Below are positions 22,198 to 33,297 of a stretch of 64,000 nt of DNA, one piece after another. The notes below the pieces were generated by a model, which had not been told where the DNA came from, made no database searches, and saw only the letters and a list, made by a program, of their open reading frames with translations. The DNA is from Aradus depressus (taxonomy: Eukaryota > Arthropoda > Insecta > Hemiptera > Aradidae), in the NCBI GenBank assembly GCA_963662175.1, contig OY759224.1, positions 36,589,489-36,653,488 on the forward strand, written 5' to 3'. The position numbers were made by a program, and so were the translations under genes. How positions within the stretch are numbered: position 1 is the first letter of the stretch; every line of letters begins with the position of its first letter.

Positions 22198-22799
22198 ATC
22201 AAGACTAAATCCTCCTGGAACTCTCTTCTTCTCCAGATTCGCCATATTCTTACTTTTCTTTTATTTGAGTCCCTACTTTTCCATTACCTCCTAAAAGAAC
22301 AAACCTCTGGCTTCTATGGGATAGTTCTTGTCTTCCTATAAGTCTCTCACTCCACTCATCAGATTGTTACTCTACTCTTTCATCAGCCCAGTTCGAACAT
22401 AACGGTTATCACCTGTTCCCTCCTTATACGATACCGTAATTTTTGTAGACATATATATATATATATATCATTTTCTCTCGGATCTCTGATTTTCTTTATA
22501 ATTTAGATATAAGTCATTATTGTTTAAATTATTATTGAAGTGAAGCTTCTTTCGCGCACAGGGCAACTTGGAGACTAAGCTGGTAAATGAGTTACGAAAT
22601 TATGTGATGCGCTGAACAGCACCCAGATCCGCTCCGCATCAGTGTTTTAGTTCTGAAAAAGTGGTTCAAACTGTCCTTTTTCGAAAAGAAAGTGTATAAT
22701 TTGTGAGGCACCGATTAAAGACCCTACATTCCAAATTTGGACGAAATCGAACAAGTGGTTTGAGAACAGGGGTGAGTGAAATTTCATTTTTTTGAATTC
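22198..22799. other. Spacer with TA microsatellite at about 22450
   Basis: No supported gene. A minus-strand ATG at about 22245 opens a short frame into the minisatellite, but its candidate donor does not match the phase of the channel exon. Confidence 0.35.
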
Positions 22800-23440
22800 T
22801 TTTAGTGGCAGTTAGGGATCGTTGGGCGAGCTAATAGGGAGGAGCGGTCTCCACCCCTCCTACCGGAGCCCGTATCACCAACAGCCAGTCTGCTCGAGGG
22901 AGCAGCCCGAGGCGCCTCTCCTCACGTCACTTACCCACTTCACTCACCCCGTCGGTGAGCCCTGAAATCATGACAGGCAATGATACAGACTCTGATTATG
23001 ACAATAATGGTCCAGGACCGTCGTCCAAAAAGAGCCCTATTGTCTCTACTTGAATCTAATGTAGTGATTTCTGATTTTCCTAACAACAAAAATAATGTTG
23101 ATTTAACAAATTAATTAAAATAAAATAAGCCAATAAATAAAACTGTTTGTACCTAAAATGTTGAGTTATTGAGAAATCTCATACATGATTTATGAATCAA
23201 AAAATGCCTACTATTGTGATATTATTACAATTGATATTCATATCATGCTGGGAAGTTTGCCGTGTGGACCTCAAGGGCCGCATTTAGTTACAAACGCTAC
23301 CTGTGTAGAGTCCTAAGACACGGCCCAGTGATTTCCTCTGGTTTAGGGTGCAAATAGGTGAAACACACTCAACCTGCTTGTTTTTTATATTATTATTCTT
23401 AGGGGACATAGGTCTCAAAATAAAGATTATTTTTCATTTT
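22800..23440 (+). mobile_element. Possible internally deleted LINE
   Basis: A GC-rich leader-like stretch (22800-22965) precedes a short ATG frame (22970-23053, MTGNDTDSDYDNNGPGPSS...) reminiscent of LINE ORF1 starts. After an AT-rich gap, 23260-23430 resembles a LINE 3' end (ctcaaaataaagattattt). No protein domain links them, so the call rests on composition and order only. Confidence 0.3.
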
Positions 23441-23744
23441 CATTTTAATATTTTACTCCTTGTAAAATTAATATGATTACGTTAGTTTTCCTTAGGCCAA
23501 ACTCACATTAGGCAATTCCGAAGCGACGCGACTGATACTCAAGTATCAGCCATTTGAGTTGCCTGTGGGTAAGATACCCGAAGGCAACTTTTCTCCTCAC
23601 ACTGAGGACACTTGGCAGCGACTAGGACCTCTTCAGTCTCCATCTAGCCGTGGCGAGAAGATGAGTTGTTCACCATGTCAAGAGAAGATTCTTCAAGTGA
23701 TTAAGATGTCGTTGTGTCTTATTATTATTATTATTATTATTATA

Positions 23745-25551
23745 CTAGCAGTAATACCCGGCGTTGCCCGGGGAACTTTGACTTTTCTCCTAATATCTCT
23801 CGTTCGAATCCTATTCAATTTTTCAACAGTAAATTCACGATGTTATAATTTTGAATTATTCATACGGAATAAGGCTTACAGTCCTTCAACGGCAGACATC
23901 CCAGCTAGTAAGTTTTTAGGACCCCTGGGCACCATAGCTAGTACGAGCCATTCAACGGCGGAAACCACAGCTAGTGAATACTTAGCGTCACTGGACGTTC
24001 TAGCCAGTGCGTACATAAGAACGCTTGTGACCACAGCTAGTATGTGCTTTGCAACGGCAGACCCCACAGCTAGTACGTAGTTAAAAACGCTGGGCACCAC
24101 AGCTCGTATGTACCTTGCAACGGCGGGCCCCACAGCTAGTATGTAGTTAGGAACGCAGGACACCACTGCCAGTATGTACCTTGCAACGGCGGACACCACA
24201 GCTAGAAAGTGGTTACGAACGCTGGGCACCACAGCTAGTACATAGTTACTACTACTACAAATGAAATTTCAATCCGATTACTTTTAATGAGTCAGTATTA
24301 TTTTTATGCTTAGCCCCCCCCCTCCCGTTCAATTTTTTGAGATTTCACATAGTGTATTTTTCTATTTCGCCTTTAAAAATACTATATGTGAAATTCCACG
24401 ACAATCCGACCATCAATTAATGACCAATCACTATCTTCGTATTTAGGCCTACTCCCACAACCCCCCTTCCGTTCACAATTATGCGCTTAACAATTTTTAT
24501 GCTTTGTCCCCCTTGCAATCCCACCTCCCGTTCAAATATTTGAGATGTCACATAGTGTATTTTTCTATTTCGCCTTTAAAAATACTACATGTGAAATTCC
24601 ATGACAATTCGATCATCTGTTAATGACCGATCACTATACTTTTATTTAGGCCTACCCCCATAACTCCCCTCACGTTCACAATTTTGTGACGTCACACCCT
24701 ATTTTTTTATTTAAGAATACTACATATGAAATTCCATGACAATCCGATCATCCGTTAATGACTTAGCACTATCTTTATATTTAGGCCTTTCCCCACAACT
24801 CCCCCTCCCATTCAAAATTTTGAGATATCACATAGTGTATTTTTCAATTTGCCCTCTAGGAATACTACATATGAAATTCCATGACAATCCGATCATCCGT
24901 TAATGACAGCACTATCTTTATATTTAGGCCTACCCCCACAACCCCCCCTACCGTTCAAAATTTATGGACGCCACATAGCCTATTTTTTAACTTGGATTTT
25001 AAGAATACTACATGTCAAATTTCATGATAATCCGTCCATCCGTTAATGCGCTAGAGCAATTTTTGTGCTTAGCCCCCCCCCCCCCCCCCCCCTCCTCCAG
25101 TTGACCGCTAGGAACTCTCTTCATAAGAACCTTCCTCGGACTTCCAGGAACAAACAAAAAAAATTATTAATTATAAAATATAATAAAAAAAAAAAAATAT
25201 TTTGTAATGTCAAACTTTGTATTTCTTACTTCCGTATCCTTAATGATTACAAATGTTACAGCAACAAAATGTTTGTTTCTACTTCATTGCCACATTAAAA
25301 TGGTCCTTGCGGCACCTCAAGACGTACTCCAATATTTTTCATATTTTTTATTTATCTTATCTACACTAAAAGGCAACTTTTCCGCGCTATTGCAAATTAA
25401 AAATCAAAAGGTGATTTTTTCGTTCCACCCTAATGGTCATAGACAAGTCCGAACAGACCAGAATATTTGAAAATAAAAATTAGCCGAATTGGTCCAGCCG
25501 TTCTCGAGTTTTGCGCTTAGCAAAATTTAGCATTCATTTTTATTATATAGA
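23745..25551 (-). mobile_element. Complete non-autonomous Helitron, hairpin family A
   Basis: Minus-strand TCTATATAATAAAAATG 5' end at 25551; 3' end CCCGGGCAACGCCGGG hairpin plus TATTACTG and CTAG at 23745. Host A (23744) and T (25552) flank it, as expected. The interior holds about ten 33-bp repeats (23890-24240) reading as 11-residue repeats (LAVVSAVARYI type), then five or six ~145-bp repeats (24290-25030). No Rep/helicase. It inserted into an ATT run inside the Harbinger transposase. Confidence 0.92.
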
Positions 25552-25559
25552 TAAAAAGG

Positions 25560-25800
25560 AAAATCCGAAGATTATGGCGCCATCCTTTCATCGAATGGAA
25601 TGTTAACTATTTGTTGGTGCTAAAGAGCTGGAAAAGTCGGATTCCAAGTTCATAGCATTCTACCGAATGACGAAAGAATCATTCCTACACTTGATTGGCA
25701 TTGTTTCACCATCTATAAGACAGAGGAACACACAAATACGGGAATGTGTGAGTGCAGAAGAGTGTGTTCACTAGCCATTGCGAGGCGACGCAGGAGACTC
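25560..25800 (+). pseudogene. Harbinger transposase N-terminal remnant
   Basis: With frame changes the plus strand reads KRKIRRLWRHPFIEWNV, then FYRMTKESFLHLIGIVSPSI and RECVSAEE. These are the N-terminal blocks of PIF/Harbinger transposases (DDE_Tnp_4). The catalytic region is missing; sequence moves soon into subterminal repeat. Confidence 0.8.
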
Positions 25801-25978
25801 AAGGGACGGGCGACCTTCCTAGCAGGTCGCTTGAGACTGGTAGGATACGCGTCTCCTGGGAGTGGCGTCGTTTGTGTCTCCCCACCACTCAACATAGGAA
25901 GTGACTTCTAAGATACCCTCAAGATACTTGAGTATCAGTCGCGTCGCTTCGGAATTGCCTAATGTGAGGTTGGCCTTA

Positions 25979-26572
25979 CTGTAATTTTCGAGAGAGCCTG
26001 CTGAGTATTCTAACCTTTACCTTGACTTTACCCAAATTTACATTCTAGTCTTAAAGTAATTTAATAACTAGCAGGTTCTCGGATGTGTGTGTTTTTTATG
26101 TTTAATACAATAGAGTAACACTATTGACGAAATTGTATTTATGTTTCAGACTGAATATAGAATTCTAAATATCTACTAGACATTATTCATAAGAAATGGA
26201 TTTTATAAACGGAGTCTAGGTTTATCAAAATTAAAGGAGTCTACAATCAAATTTTCCTTAAAAAATGAAAATGGGATTAAAGTAATTGAAATTGGTACCA
26301 ATTCACGATTTACAGAACAGTTACTTACATTACTGAAATAGATTTTCAGAAGAACAGAATTCAGTGATGTACACAATACATACCATGCAATTACTTAAGG
26401 TACGATACGTACAGAAGGTAATATGAAACATATGATTTCACTTATGCATTATGAAACCAGAAACGTAACATATGATCATTAAAGTATTAAGAAAATCATA
26501 CTCCGTTACCATGGAGGAACATTGTGGGTTTAATTTCTTGGAAATTTCTAAATGGTAGGCAGTCACTCCAAC
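25979..26572. other. AT-rich spacer, no gene seen
   Basis: No coding or repeat feature supported. Confidence 0.4.
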
Positions 26573-26589
26573 CCTCCTGAAGACAAATC

Positions 26590-28406
26590 TAGTATATTTA
26601 AACGACGGTTCTCCAACATTAGTTAACAGGGTTAACCAAATAAATGCTTCTGCTTTAGATCTAACTTTATGTTCTCCAGAAATAACTCATTATTTTGATT
26701 GGACCGTTTATAATGACCCATTAGGCTCAAATCACTTACCGATAATAATTTCATCCCCATATTACGTAGCAAATAGCGAAAAAATCCCTACTAGGAAATG
26801 GAACGTTAGTCATGCGGACTGGGATAAATTTCAAAATTCATTGCTTTCATTCTTTTCCGAAGATGATGTTAGTAATATTTCATATGAAAATTTTTTGAAC
26901 AAGATAAACGAGGCATGTGAACAAAGTATTCCTATATTTAAAAATAGAATTAGTGGTAAGTTTTGCAATCCTTGGTGGGATAACGACTGTCAAAAGGCTA
27001 CAAATGAGCGGAAAAAAGCTTTCGAGGCATATAAAAAATGTCCGTGTTTTACCAATTTTAATACATATAAACAAGCAGCAGCTATGGTAAAGCGAACGGT
27101 TAAGAATGCTAAGTCAAAGTCTTGGATCGAGTTTTGTAATAGCCTTTCGAAAAGTTCACCTATTAAATTTATTTGGGAACGAATTAAATTATTAAAAAAC
27201 CGTAAAATTTGTAACAAACTTCCTATTATTTCAGGTAATTGGACTCGTGAATTTCTGTATAACCTAACTCCAGACTATGTTGAAAATGTTATGCCAATGA
27301 CATTTAACCAATCTCAGGATCATTTTTTACTTGATAAATTCACTCTGTCGGAATTAAAACATTCTCTGAAGAGAACAAACAATACAGCTCCTGGCAAGGA
27401 TCAGATTGTGTATCCCATATTAAAAAATCTTCCGTCTTCTTCTTTATTGGCATTATTAAGTATTTTTAATAATGTTTGGGAATCAGGAATATATCCTAAG
27501 GAATGGGAAGAATATATCGTTGTCCCAATAGCGAAGTTAGGTAAACCTAATAACGTGTGTTCTTCGTACCGGCCCATCTCGCTCTCGTCCAGTGTTCTCA
27601 AGACATATGAACGTTTGATTAAGAACAGGTTAGTGTGGTGGCTTGAGCACCACAGCAAGTTGCCAAATAGTCAGTTTGGGTTCAGGAAGGGGAGGTCCAC
27701 CATGGACAGCCTTGCTTCTCTAGTCACTGATATTCAGATGGGGTTTACTTCCAACAAAAGTACTTTGGCTATGTTTTTAGATGTTAAAGGTGCTTATGAC
27801 AGCGTTCAGTTTCCCATATTGTTCAAGAAAATGACCAATTTGGGACTTCCGCAGAAATTTATATCGAACGTGATTTCTCTGATTTCAAATAGAAATACGT
27901 ATGTCAGGCTTAGTAATACCTTGATCGGACCTAGAAGAGCCAAAGTGGGACTTCCGCAGGGAGGGATTTTAAGTCCTTTACTCTATGCTATTTATGTAAC
28001 GGATATGGCTTCTATTATCCCGGAGAACGTCAAAATACTGCAATATGCAGATGACATTTGCATTTATGTTTCTGATATTAATGTGATTTCTGCACAAGGA
28101 AAAATAAGTAACGTCTTTTCTCTCCTGCGAGGGTGGCTTTTCGATAATGGCTTAGACATTTCCATGGAAAAGACGTCTATTTGTGTATTTACACGAAGGA
28201 GAGTTCTACCATTTGGCGATGAAATACGATTAGGTGAAGAAACATTCAAGGTTAGAACATGTGTCAAGTTTCTTGGATTAACTTTGGACAGAACACTTTC
28301 TTGGAACCATCATATTAATCATATCCTAAATAAAGTAGAGAAATATATGGCAATGCCTTTCTCTATGGCAATGCAAGTAACACCAATTTGCGTAAACTTG
28401 ACATAA
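26590..28406 (+). pseudogene. LINE endonuclease end and reverse transcriptase
   Basis: The frame covers the endonuclease tail, then RT fingers/palm: NTAPGKDQIVYPIL, YRPISLSSSVLKTYERLI, FRKGRSTMDSLASL, LDVKGAYDSV, GLPQGGILSPLLYAIYV and the catalytic LQYADDICIYV. It stops at 28406 just after an internal deletion removed the RT thumb. The deletion junction carries a direct duplication of atggcaatgc (28347-28356, 28365-28374). The nucleic-acid-binding N-terminal ORF is absent because of 5' truncation. Confidence 0.9.
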
Positions 28407-29671
28407 TGCATCGTCGCTGCCTACGCCATTGTCTCGGATTACTTCAATCAACTCCCATCGACGTACTACTCTCAAAGGCTGGAGAATTTCCACTGAAATT
28501 TCGCAGACAGATGTTGGCCGACAGAAGTTTCTTAAGGATAATGTCTGGCAATAGTTCACTTTACAATAACATTTTGGAATTAAATCTACAAATCTTAACG
28601 AATACCTTTTGGATAAAGAAAAAACCTCCTCTCCTTTCATATAGTTTTCTCAGTTACCATCAATTTTACGATTCTATCCATAAGTCAGATAAAATCTCTA
28701 TTTTTAATATAGATTATCCGCATTTATTTAAAAAGATCTTAGTGTATGTGCCGCACAAATCCGATGTTATTGACCATGATAGAATGGTCGAAGATTTGAT
28801 TAGATGTCATTATATCATTTTCACGGATGGAGCTAAGTGTGAACAAGGTTGTGGCTCGGCTTTTTACGATCCTCAGAGGGACTACAGGGATTTGTTCTCT
28901 TTACCATCTTGTTTCTCTGTGGTGTCTGCCGAACTTATAGCTATTTTAGAGTCCCTCAAATATGCTTTGAAGATGGATGAAATTAGAAATTTGGTTATTT
29001 TCAGCGATAGTCAACTCTCGTTAGGGCAACTAAGCAATTTCACTTATAAGAATATCAACAACATTGTATTGGAGATCGTAGAAAGTGTCTGCTTGCTTGA
29101 GAATAAAGGAACAAGAGTTAGGTTTGTTTGGGTGAAGGGACATGCGGGTATTAAGGACAATGAGATGGCGGACAGTTTGGCGAGGAGAGCAGTCTCAGAG
29201 GGGACAGCCCTGGGCAAGTCCTGTCTTCCCTATATAGACTTGTTTGGAGAGGTGAGGAAGAGATTGTGGTTCGATTGGCAGCAGGAGTACGCTTCTTCGG
29301 AGAAAGGATCATTTTTTAAGAAAATTAATCCACAAGCTCAGCTCAAACCATGGTTCCATGGAGAAAATCTGACGAAGGACTTTTGTAGGTCAATTTGCCG
29401 ACTGAGAGCTAACCACGGTATTTGTGGATGGTATCTTCACAGAATAGGTCTGACCGAAACCTCCAAGTGTAGGCATTGTGACGAGGTCGAGACTCTGGAG
29501 CACATTATTATGAGTTGCAACAAGTACCAAATAGAACGATTAACAATGTTATCCACTGCAGAGAAATTGGTAACACAGCCTTTTTGCTACACCACATTAT
29601 TGGCATCAAACAATACTGAAATATATGGTAGTATTGTGAAGTTTTTAGGGTCGGTGAATGCAAGAGTCTAA
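28388..29671 (+). pseudogene. LINE C-terminal part: RNase H and CCHC
   Basis: A 427-codon frame, out of frame with the RT because of the deletion near 28360. It opens with KLDIMHRRCLRHCLGLL (post-RT). It then carries an RNase H domain: FTDGAKCEQGCGSAFYD with the first Asp, VSAELIAILESL with Glu, VIFSDSQLSLGQL with Asp, and VKGHAGIKDNEMADSLARRA with His and the last Asp. It ends with a CRHCDEVETLEHIIMSC knuckle. RNase H next to this type of RT points to the I superfamily (I, Loa or similar); exact clade uncertain. Confidence 0.88.
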
Positions 29672-29854
29672 ATTTAATACTACATAGACTGGCTATGGTG
29701 AAAAGCTAAGGCCAAGAAAAGAAGAAAAAAAAAAAAAAAAAAAAAACCTCCTGAAGCACTAGACACACAAAAACTGCAGCCCCTTGTCAGCATTGCAATT
29801 CTAGGAAATGTCTTGACATTCTATTTTTGCTTTCTATATAAACTGTTGGTTGTC

Positions 29855-29913
29855 TTTTGAGGGTCCTTCGATCTCCTGTAGCCTCGAATTGAAAGATTGA
29901 AGGACTCTCAAAA
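29855..29913. ncRNA. Pre-miRNA-like hairpin (unproven)
   Basis: A 20-bp stem, ttttgagggtccttcgatct paired with its near-complement at 29894-29913 (two mismatches), around a loop of about 19 nt. It lies in the unique spacer between the LINE and Helitron. It could be a microRNA-like transcript or a snapback remnant. Confidence 0.3.
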
Positions 29914-30166
29914 AAGCAAAAACAGAAGTCAAAAGTACACCAAATAAAGTATGAAATGCGTGAGTAACATCCTTATAAGCCCGGTAGAAACATGTATCTG
30001 TACGTGATATCTAAACACGTTGAAGGGGAGAGGTAGAGAGGGAATACATGAAATACACATTAATGCGATATGTCAGTAGAGAGGCTTCAACCAGATTTGT
30101 TGATAGTCAGCCATGAGTAAATATGAAAATTTGTTCTGTTTGGTCACAAGATAGCCGAAAAAGAAA

Positions 30167-31080
30167 TCTATATAATAAAAATGACTGGCTAATTTTGCTA
30201 AGCGCAAAACTCGAGAACGGCTGGACCAATTCAGCTAATTTTTTTTTTTTTCAAAAATTCGTTGAAGTCCGAGGAAGGGTCTTATGAAGAGTTCTTAGCT
30301 GTTAATTCTAGGGATGGCGATATGAGATAGATTAATCGAAGAATCGATGTTTGGGGTCGTAATGATCGATGTGAACAATGAATCGATCAAGTGAATCTAT
30401 CTCAGACACCCTAAAATCATTTACTTACCGTTTCGTTTTATTCAGTTTTTAGATCATGTTATTTTCTTGGTTGTTTTTAAATCTTCGCTTTTGTCAAGTT
30501 CCTCGATTTATCTTTGGTTGTCATCTTTGTCATTTACTTACTGTTTCGTTTTATTCAGTTTTTAGTGCGTGTTATCAGTTTTTTTTCCGTGTTATTTTCT
30601 TGGTTGTTGTTAAATCTTTGCTTCTGGCAAGTTCCTTTATTTTTTTGTTGTCATCTTTGTCATTTACTTACGGTTTCGTTTTATTCAGTTTTTAGTGCGT
30701 GTTAGGCAAGTTCCTCGATTTATTTTTGGTTGTCATCTTTGTCATTTACTTACTGTTTCGTTTTATTCAGTTTTAAGTGCGTGTTATCAGTTTTTAGTGC
30801 GTGTTATTTTCTTGGTTGTTTTTAAATCTTCGCTTCTGGCAATGTTCTGGCAAGTTCCTCGATTTATCTTTGGTTGTTTGGTTGTCATCTTTGTTATTTA
30901 CTTACTGTTTCGTTTTATTCAGTTTTTAGTGCGTGTTATCAGTTTTTAGTGCGTGTTATTTTCTTGGTTGTTTTTAAATCTTCGCTTCTGGCAATGTTCC
31001 TCGATTTATCTTTGGTTGTTTGGTTGTCATATTTGTCATTTACTTACTGTTTCGTTTTATTCAGTTTTTACATATCTACA
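30167..31080 (+). mobile_element. Helitron 5' portion with amplified internal repeat
   Basis: The 5' TC end is at 30167, preceded by host A. The common start tctatataataaaaatgact is followed by cgcaaaactcgagaacggct. From 30415, several copies of a 130-145-bp repeat (cgttttattcagtttttag) run to 31075. No 3' hairpin; the next Helitron 5' end begins at 31081. Confidence 0.85.
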
Positions 31081-31774
31081 TCTATATAATAAAAATGATT
31101 GGCTAAATGTTGCACGGGAGGGGGGGTTGTGGGGGTAGGCCTTAGTTTAAAGATACCGGTAACTCATTAACTACTAGTCGGATTGTCATGGAATTTCACA
31201 TAGTCTAAAAAGCCAAATTTAAAAATAGGATGTGTGACGTCTCAAAATTTGAAAAGGAGGGGGGTGCTAGGCCTAATATAAAGATAGTGATAGGTCTTTA
31301 ACGGATGATCGGATTGTCATGGAATTTCACATGTAGTATTCTTGAAGGCCAAATTGAAAAATACGGTACGTGACATCTCAACATTTTGAACGGGAGGGGG
31401 GGTTGTGGGGGTAGGCCTACATATAAAGATAGTGCTGTCATTAACGGATGATCATGGAATTTCATATGTAGTATTGTTAGAAGGCAAATTGAAAAATACG
31501 CTATGTGACATCTCAAAATTTTAAAGGCAGTGGGGGTTTAGGGGGGTAGGCCTTAGCATAAAATAGTTGTAGCTCATTAACGAATGGTCGGATTGTCATG
31601 GAATTTCACATGTAGTATTCTTAAAAGACATAAACAAAAAAAGGACATGTGATGTCTCAAAATTGTCAACGGGAGGGGGGTATGGGGAGGGCAAGCATAA
31701 ATAGTAGTTTCAAAAGCAATTTTTTTAAATTGGCTGGGACCCTTTTGGACGGGAGGGGCGGGGGTACATTGATT
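31081..31774 (+). mobile_element. Second Helitron 5' portion, cut by R1 insertion
   Basis: A new TCTATATAATAAAAATG start at 31081, preceded by A. It goes straight into about four ~145-bp repeats (cggattgtcatggaatttca) and ends in cgggaggggcgggggtacatt at the R1 target duplication. Confidence 0.85.
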
Positions 31775-31788
31775 AGGGATGGTTACCT

Positions 31789-32712
31789 GGGCGGCCTGCT
31801 CGTTCAGTCAGCTTCACTGGCTGGGCGGTAGGCCGCACCTGCTCCCTGTTCCAGAATCCTGGACAACACAGGGCAGGGGCATATCTGATGCCACCAGGCG
31901 GGTCCTCTCGTGAGGATAGAGGCATGGTCTGCAGTTATGTGGACCTAGGGTACTTTCAAACCCCCCGTACAACAGCAGGCGAGGACCAGAGGGTGCGGGG
32001 AGCCTCCATTGGAACGGCGGCTTGCGAGTATTCTAAGCTCGTACACCATCAAAAACCCTTGCATAGACCCATTGACGGTCCTCATGGCAAGGCGATCTGC
32101 CGCCTGAAAAGCAGTCCCCGGGGAACAGTAGACTCGTGCTGCTGGCGGGCCTCACCCGCATCCCCGTTACAGTACACCGCACACATCACATACAGTACAC
32201 AAACTACACAATACGCACACCGGCAAACATACAGAAACACACTTCATCTGGGCGGCCTGCTCATCCAGTCAGCTTCACTGACTGGCAGGTAGACCGCACC
32301 TGCTCCCCATTCCTTAATGGGCAACACAGGGCAGGGGCATTGCTGATGCCACCAGGCGGGTCCTCTAGTGAATATTGAGGAAGGGTCCGCTGATGTGGAC
32401 TAGGGGTTCTTTCTTTTCTAACCCCCCCATACAACAGCAGGTGAGGACCAGAGGGTGCGGGGAGCCTCCATTGGGACGGTGGCTTTCGAGTATTCGAAGC
32501 TCGTACACCATCTAAAACCCTTGCATAGACCCATTGACGGTCCTCACGCCAAGGCGATCTGCCGCCTGAAATGCAGTCCCCGGGGAACAGTAGACGCGTG
32601 CTGCTGGCGGGCTTCACCCGCCTCCCCGAAACAGTACAGTACACCGCGCGCATCACCCACAGTACACACAACCACACAACACGTACACTGGTACATATAC
32701 AGTAACACAGTT
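31789..32712 (+). repeat. Two 461-bp promoter-type monomers in R1 5' UTR
   Basis: Both copies begin gggcggcctgctc (31789 and 32250), so the period is 461 bp, with roughly 90 percent identity by eye. Sequence diverges into the unique leader after 32712. Frames inside have no known domain. Tandem 5' monomers in LINEs often act as promoters; that role here is inferred. Confidence 0.85.
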
Positions 32713-33297
32713 CAACTCCCTGTCCACAGGGCCACAGGGTCCATTCTATGTGCAAGGATGGAAGGGCTCAGCAACCCCATGGTACCCTAGCTCAGCACTG
32801 CACACTGCCACAACATATACTCACCACACCTCGGCTAGTCAGTCCCTCGGGGCCCCTTCCCGTTGCTTGACTCTCGTCTCTTCATGGAGTTGGAGGGTAC
32901 AGGCTAAAAACTGGGTTCGGCACACCTGGGACGCCAGATAGTACAGGGGCCCGACTCCACCCAACCAGTGCGAGTGGCTGCCCTATCAGCTGGCGAAAAA
33001 TCCCGCCTGCCTAGTAGTGCCATGTGGTGCATGGATGGGACCCTGCAGGGCAGTGTGGGGGGATCTTCCGAGGCCACCTTCTCCATCGTGGAGGCGAATC
33101 AGGGTGGGCTGCGGGGGGGGGGGGGGGGGGGGGGTCTGGTGGGGCGTGACTGGCCGAGTTTCCCAAAAGATACCTACACATTCCTTATGGATCGCGTCAC
33201 CGCGATCCAATTACCCGTCTTTCCTCTCCTCTCCCATAAGAACCTTCTTCCTTTTCCTTTCCACTAAAACATATCTAACACAAATTAATAAACTACA

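Larger units (their letters stand above)
23495..25975 (+). mobile_element. Harbinger/PIF element, 53-bp TIRs and TTA duplications
   Basis: Terminal inverted repeats of about 53 bp (ggccaaactcacattaggca inward, and its complement at 25923-25975) match with one or two differences. The element is flanked by TTA at 23492-23494 and 25976-25978, the standard Harbinger duplication. Without the Helitron nested at 23745-25551 it is only about 0.67 kb, so it is a deletion derivative. Confidence 0.95.
26583..29746 (+). mobile_element. 5'-truncated I/Jockey-superfamily LINE with RNase H
   Basis: Flanked by 10-bp direct repeats cctcctgaag (26573-26582 and 29747-29756) and ending in a run of about 22 A. 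The 5' end is cut inside the endonuclease, whose last part (SALDLTLCSPEI ... DPLGSNHLPIII) reads in frame from 26590. Confidence 0.92.

Noticed and set aside
22198..22245. Possible first coding exon of the channel (minus ATG, MANLEKKRVPGGFSLDKEG)
   Set aside because: The candidate donor leaves phase 0, but the channel exon at 13673 needs two bases of a codon. The frame also runs into a minisatellite.
23559..24080. 173-codon plus-strand frame
   Set aside because: It crosses from Harbinger sequence through an ATT run into an inserted Helitron, so it is a chance chimera.
31771..31790. Telomeric TTAGG-type target for the R1
   Set aside because: Only a single ttaggg-like word is present, without tandem TTAGG repeats.
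31888..32790. Open frames in the R1 5' UTR monomers
   Set aside because: They occur on both strands of GC-rich repeats, are not conserved between the two monomers, and show no domain.
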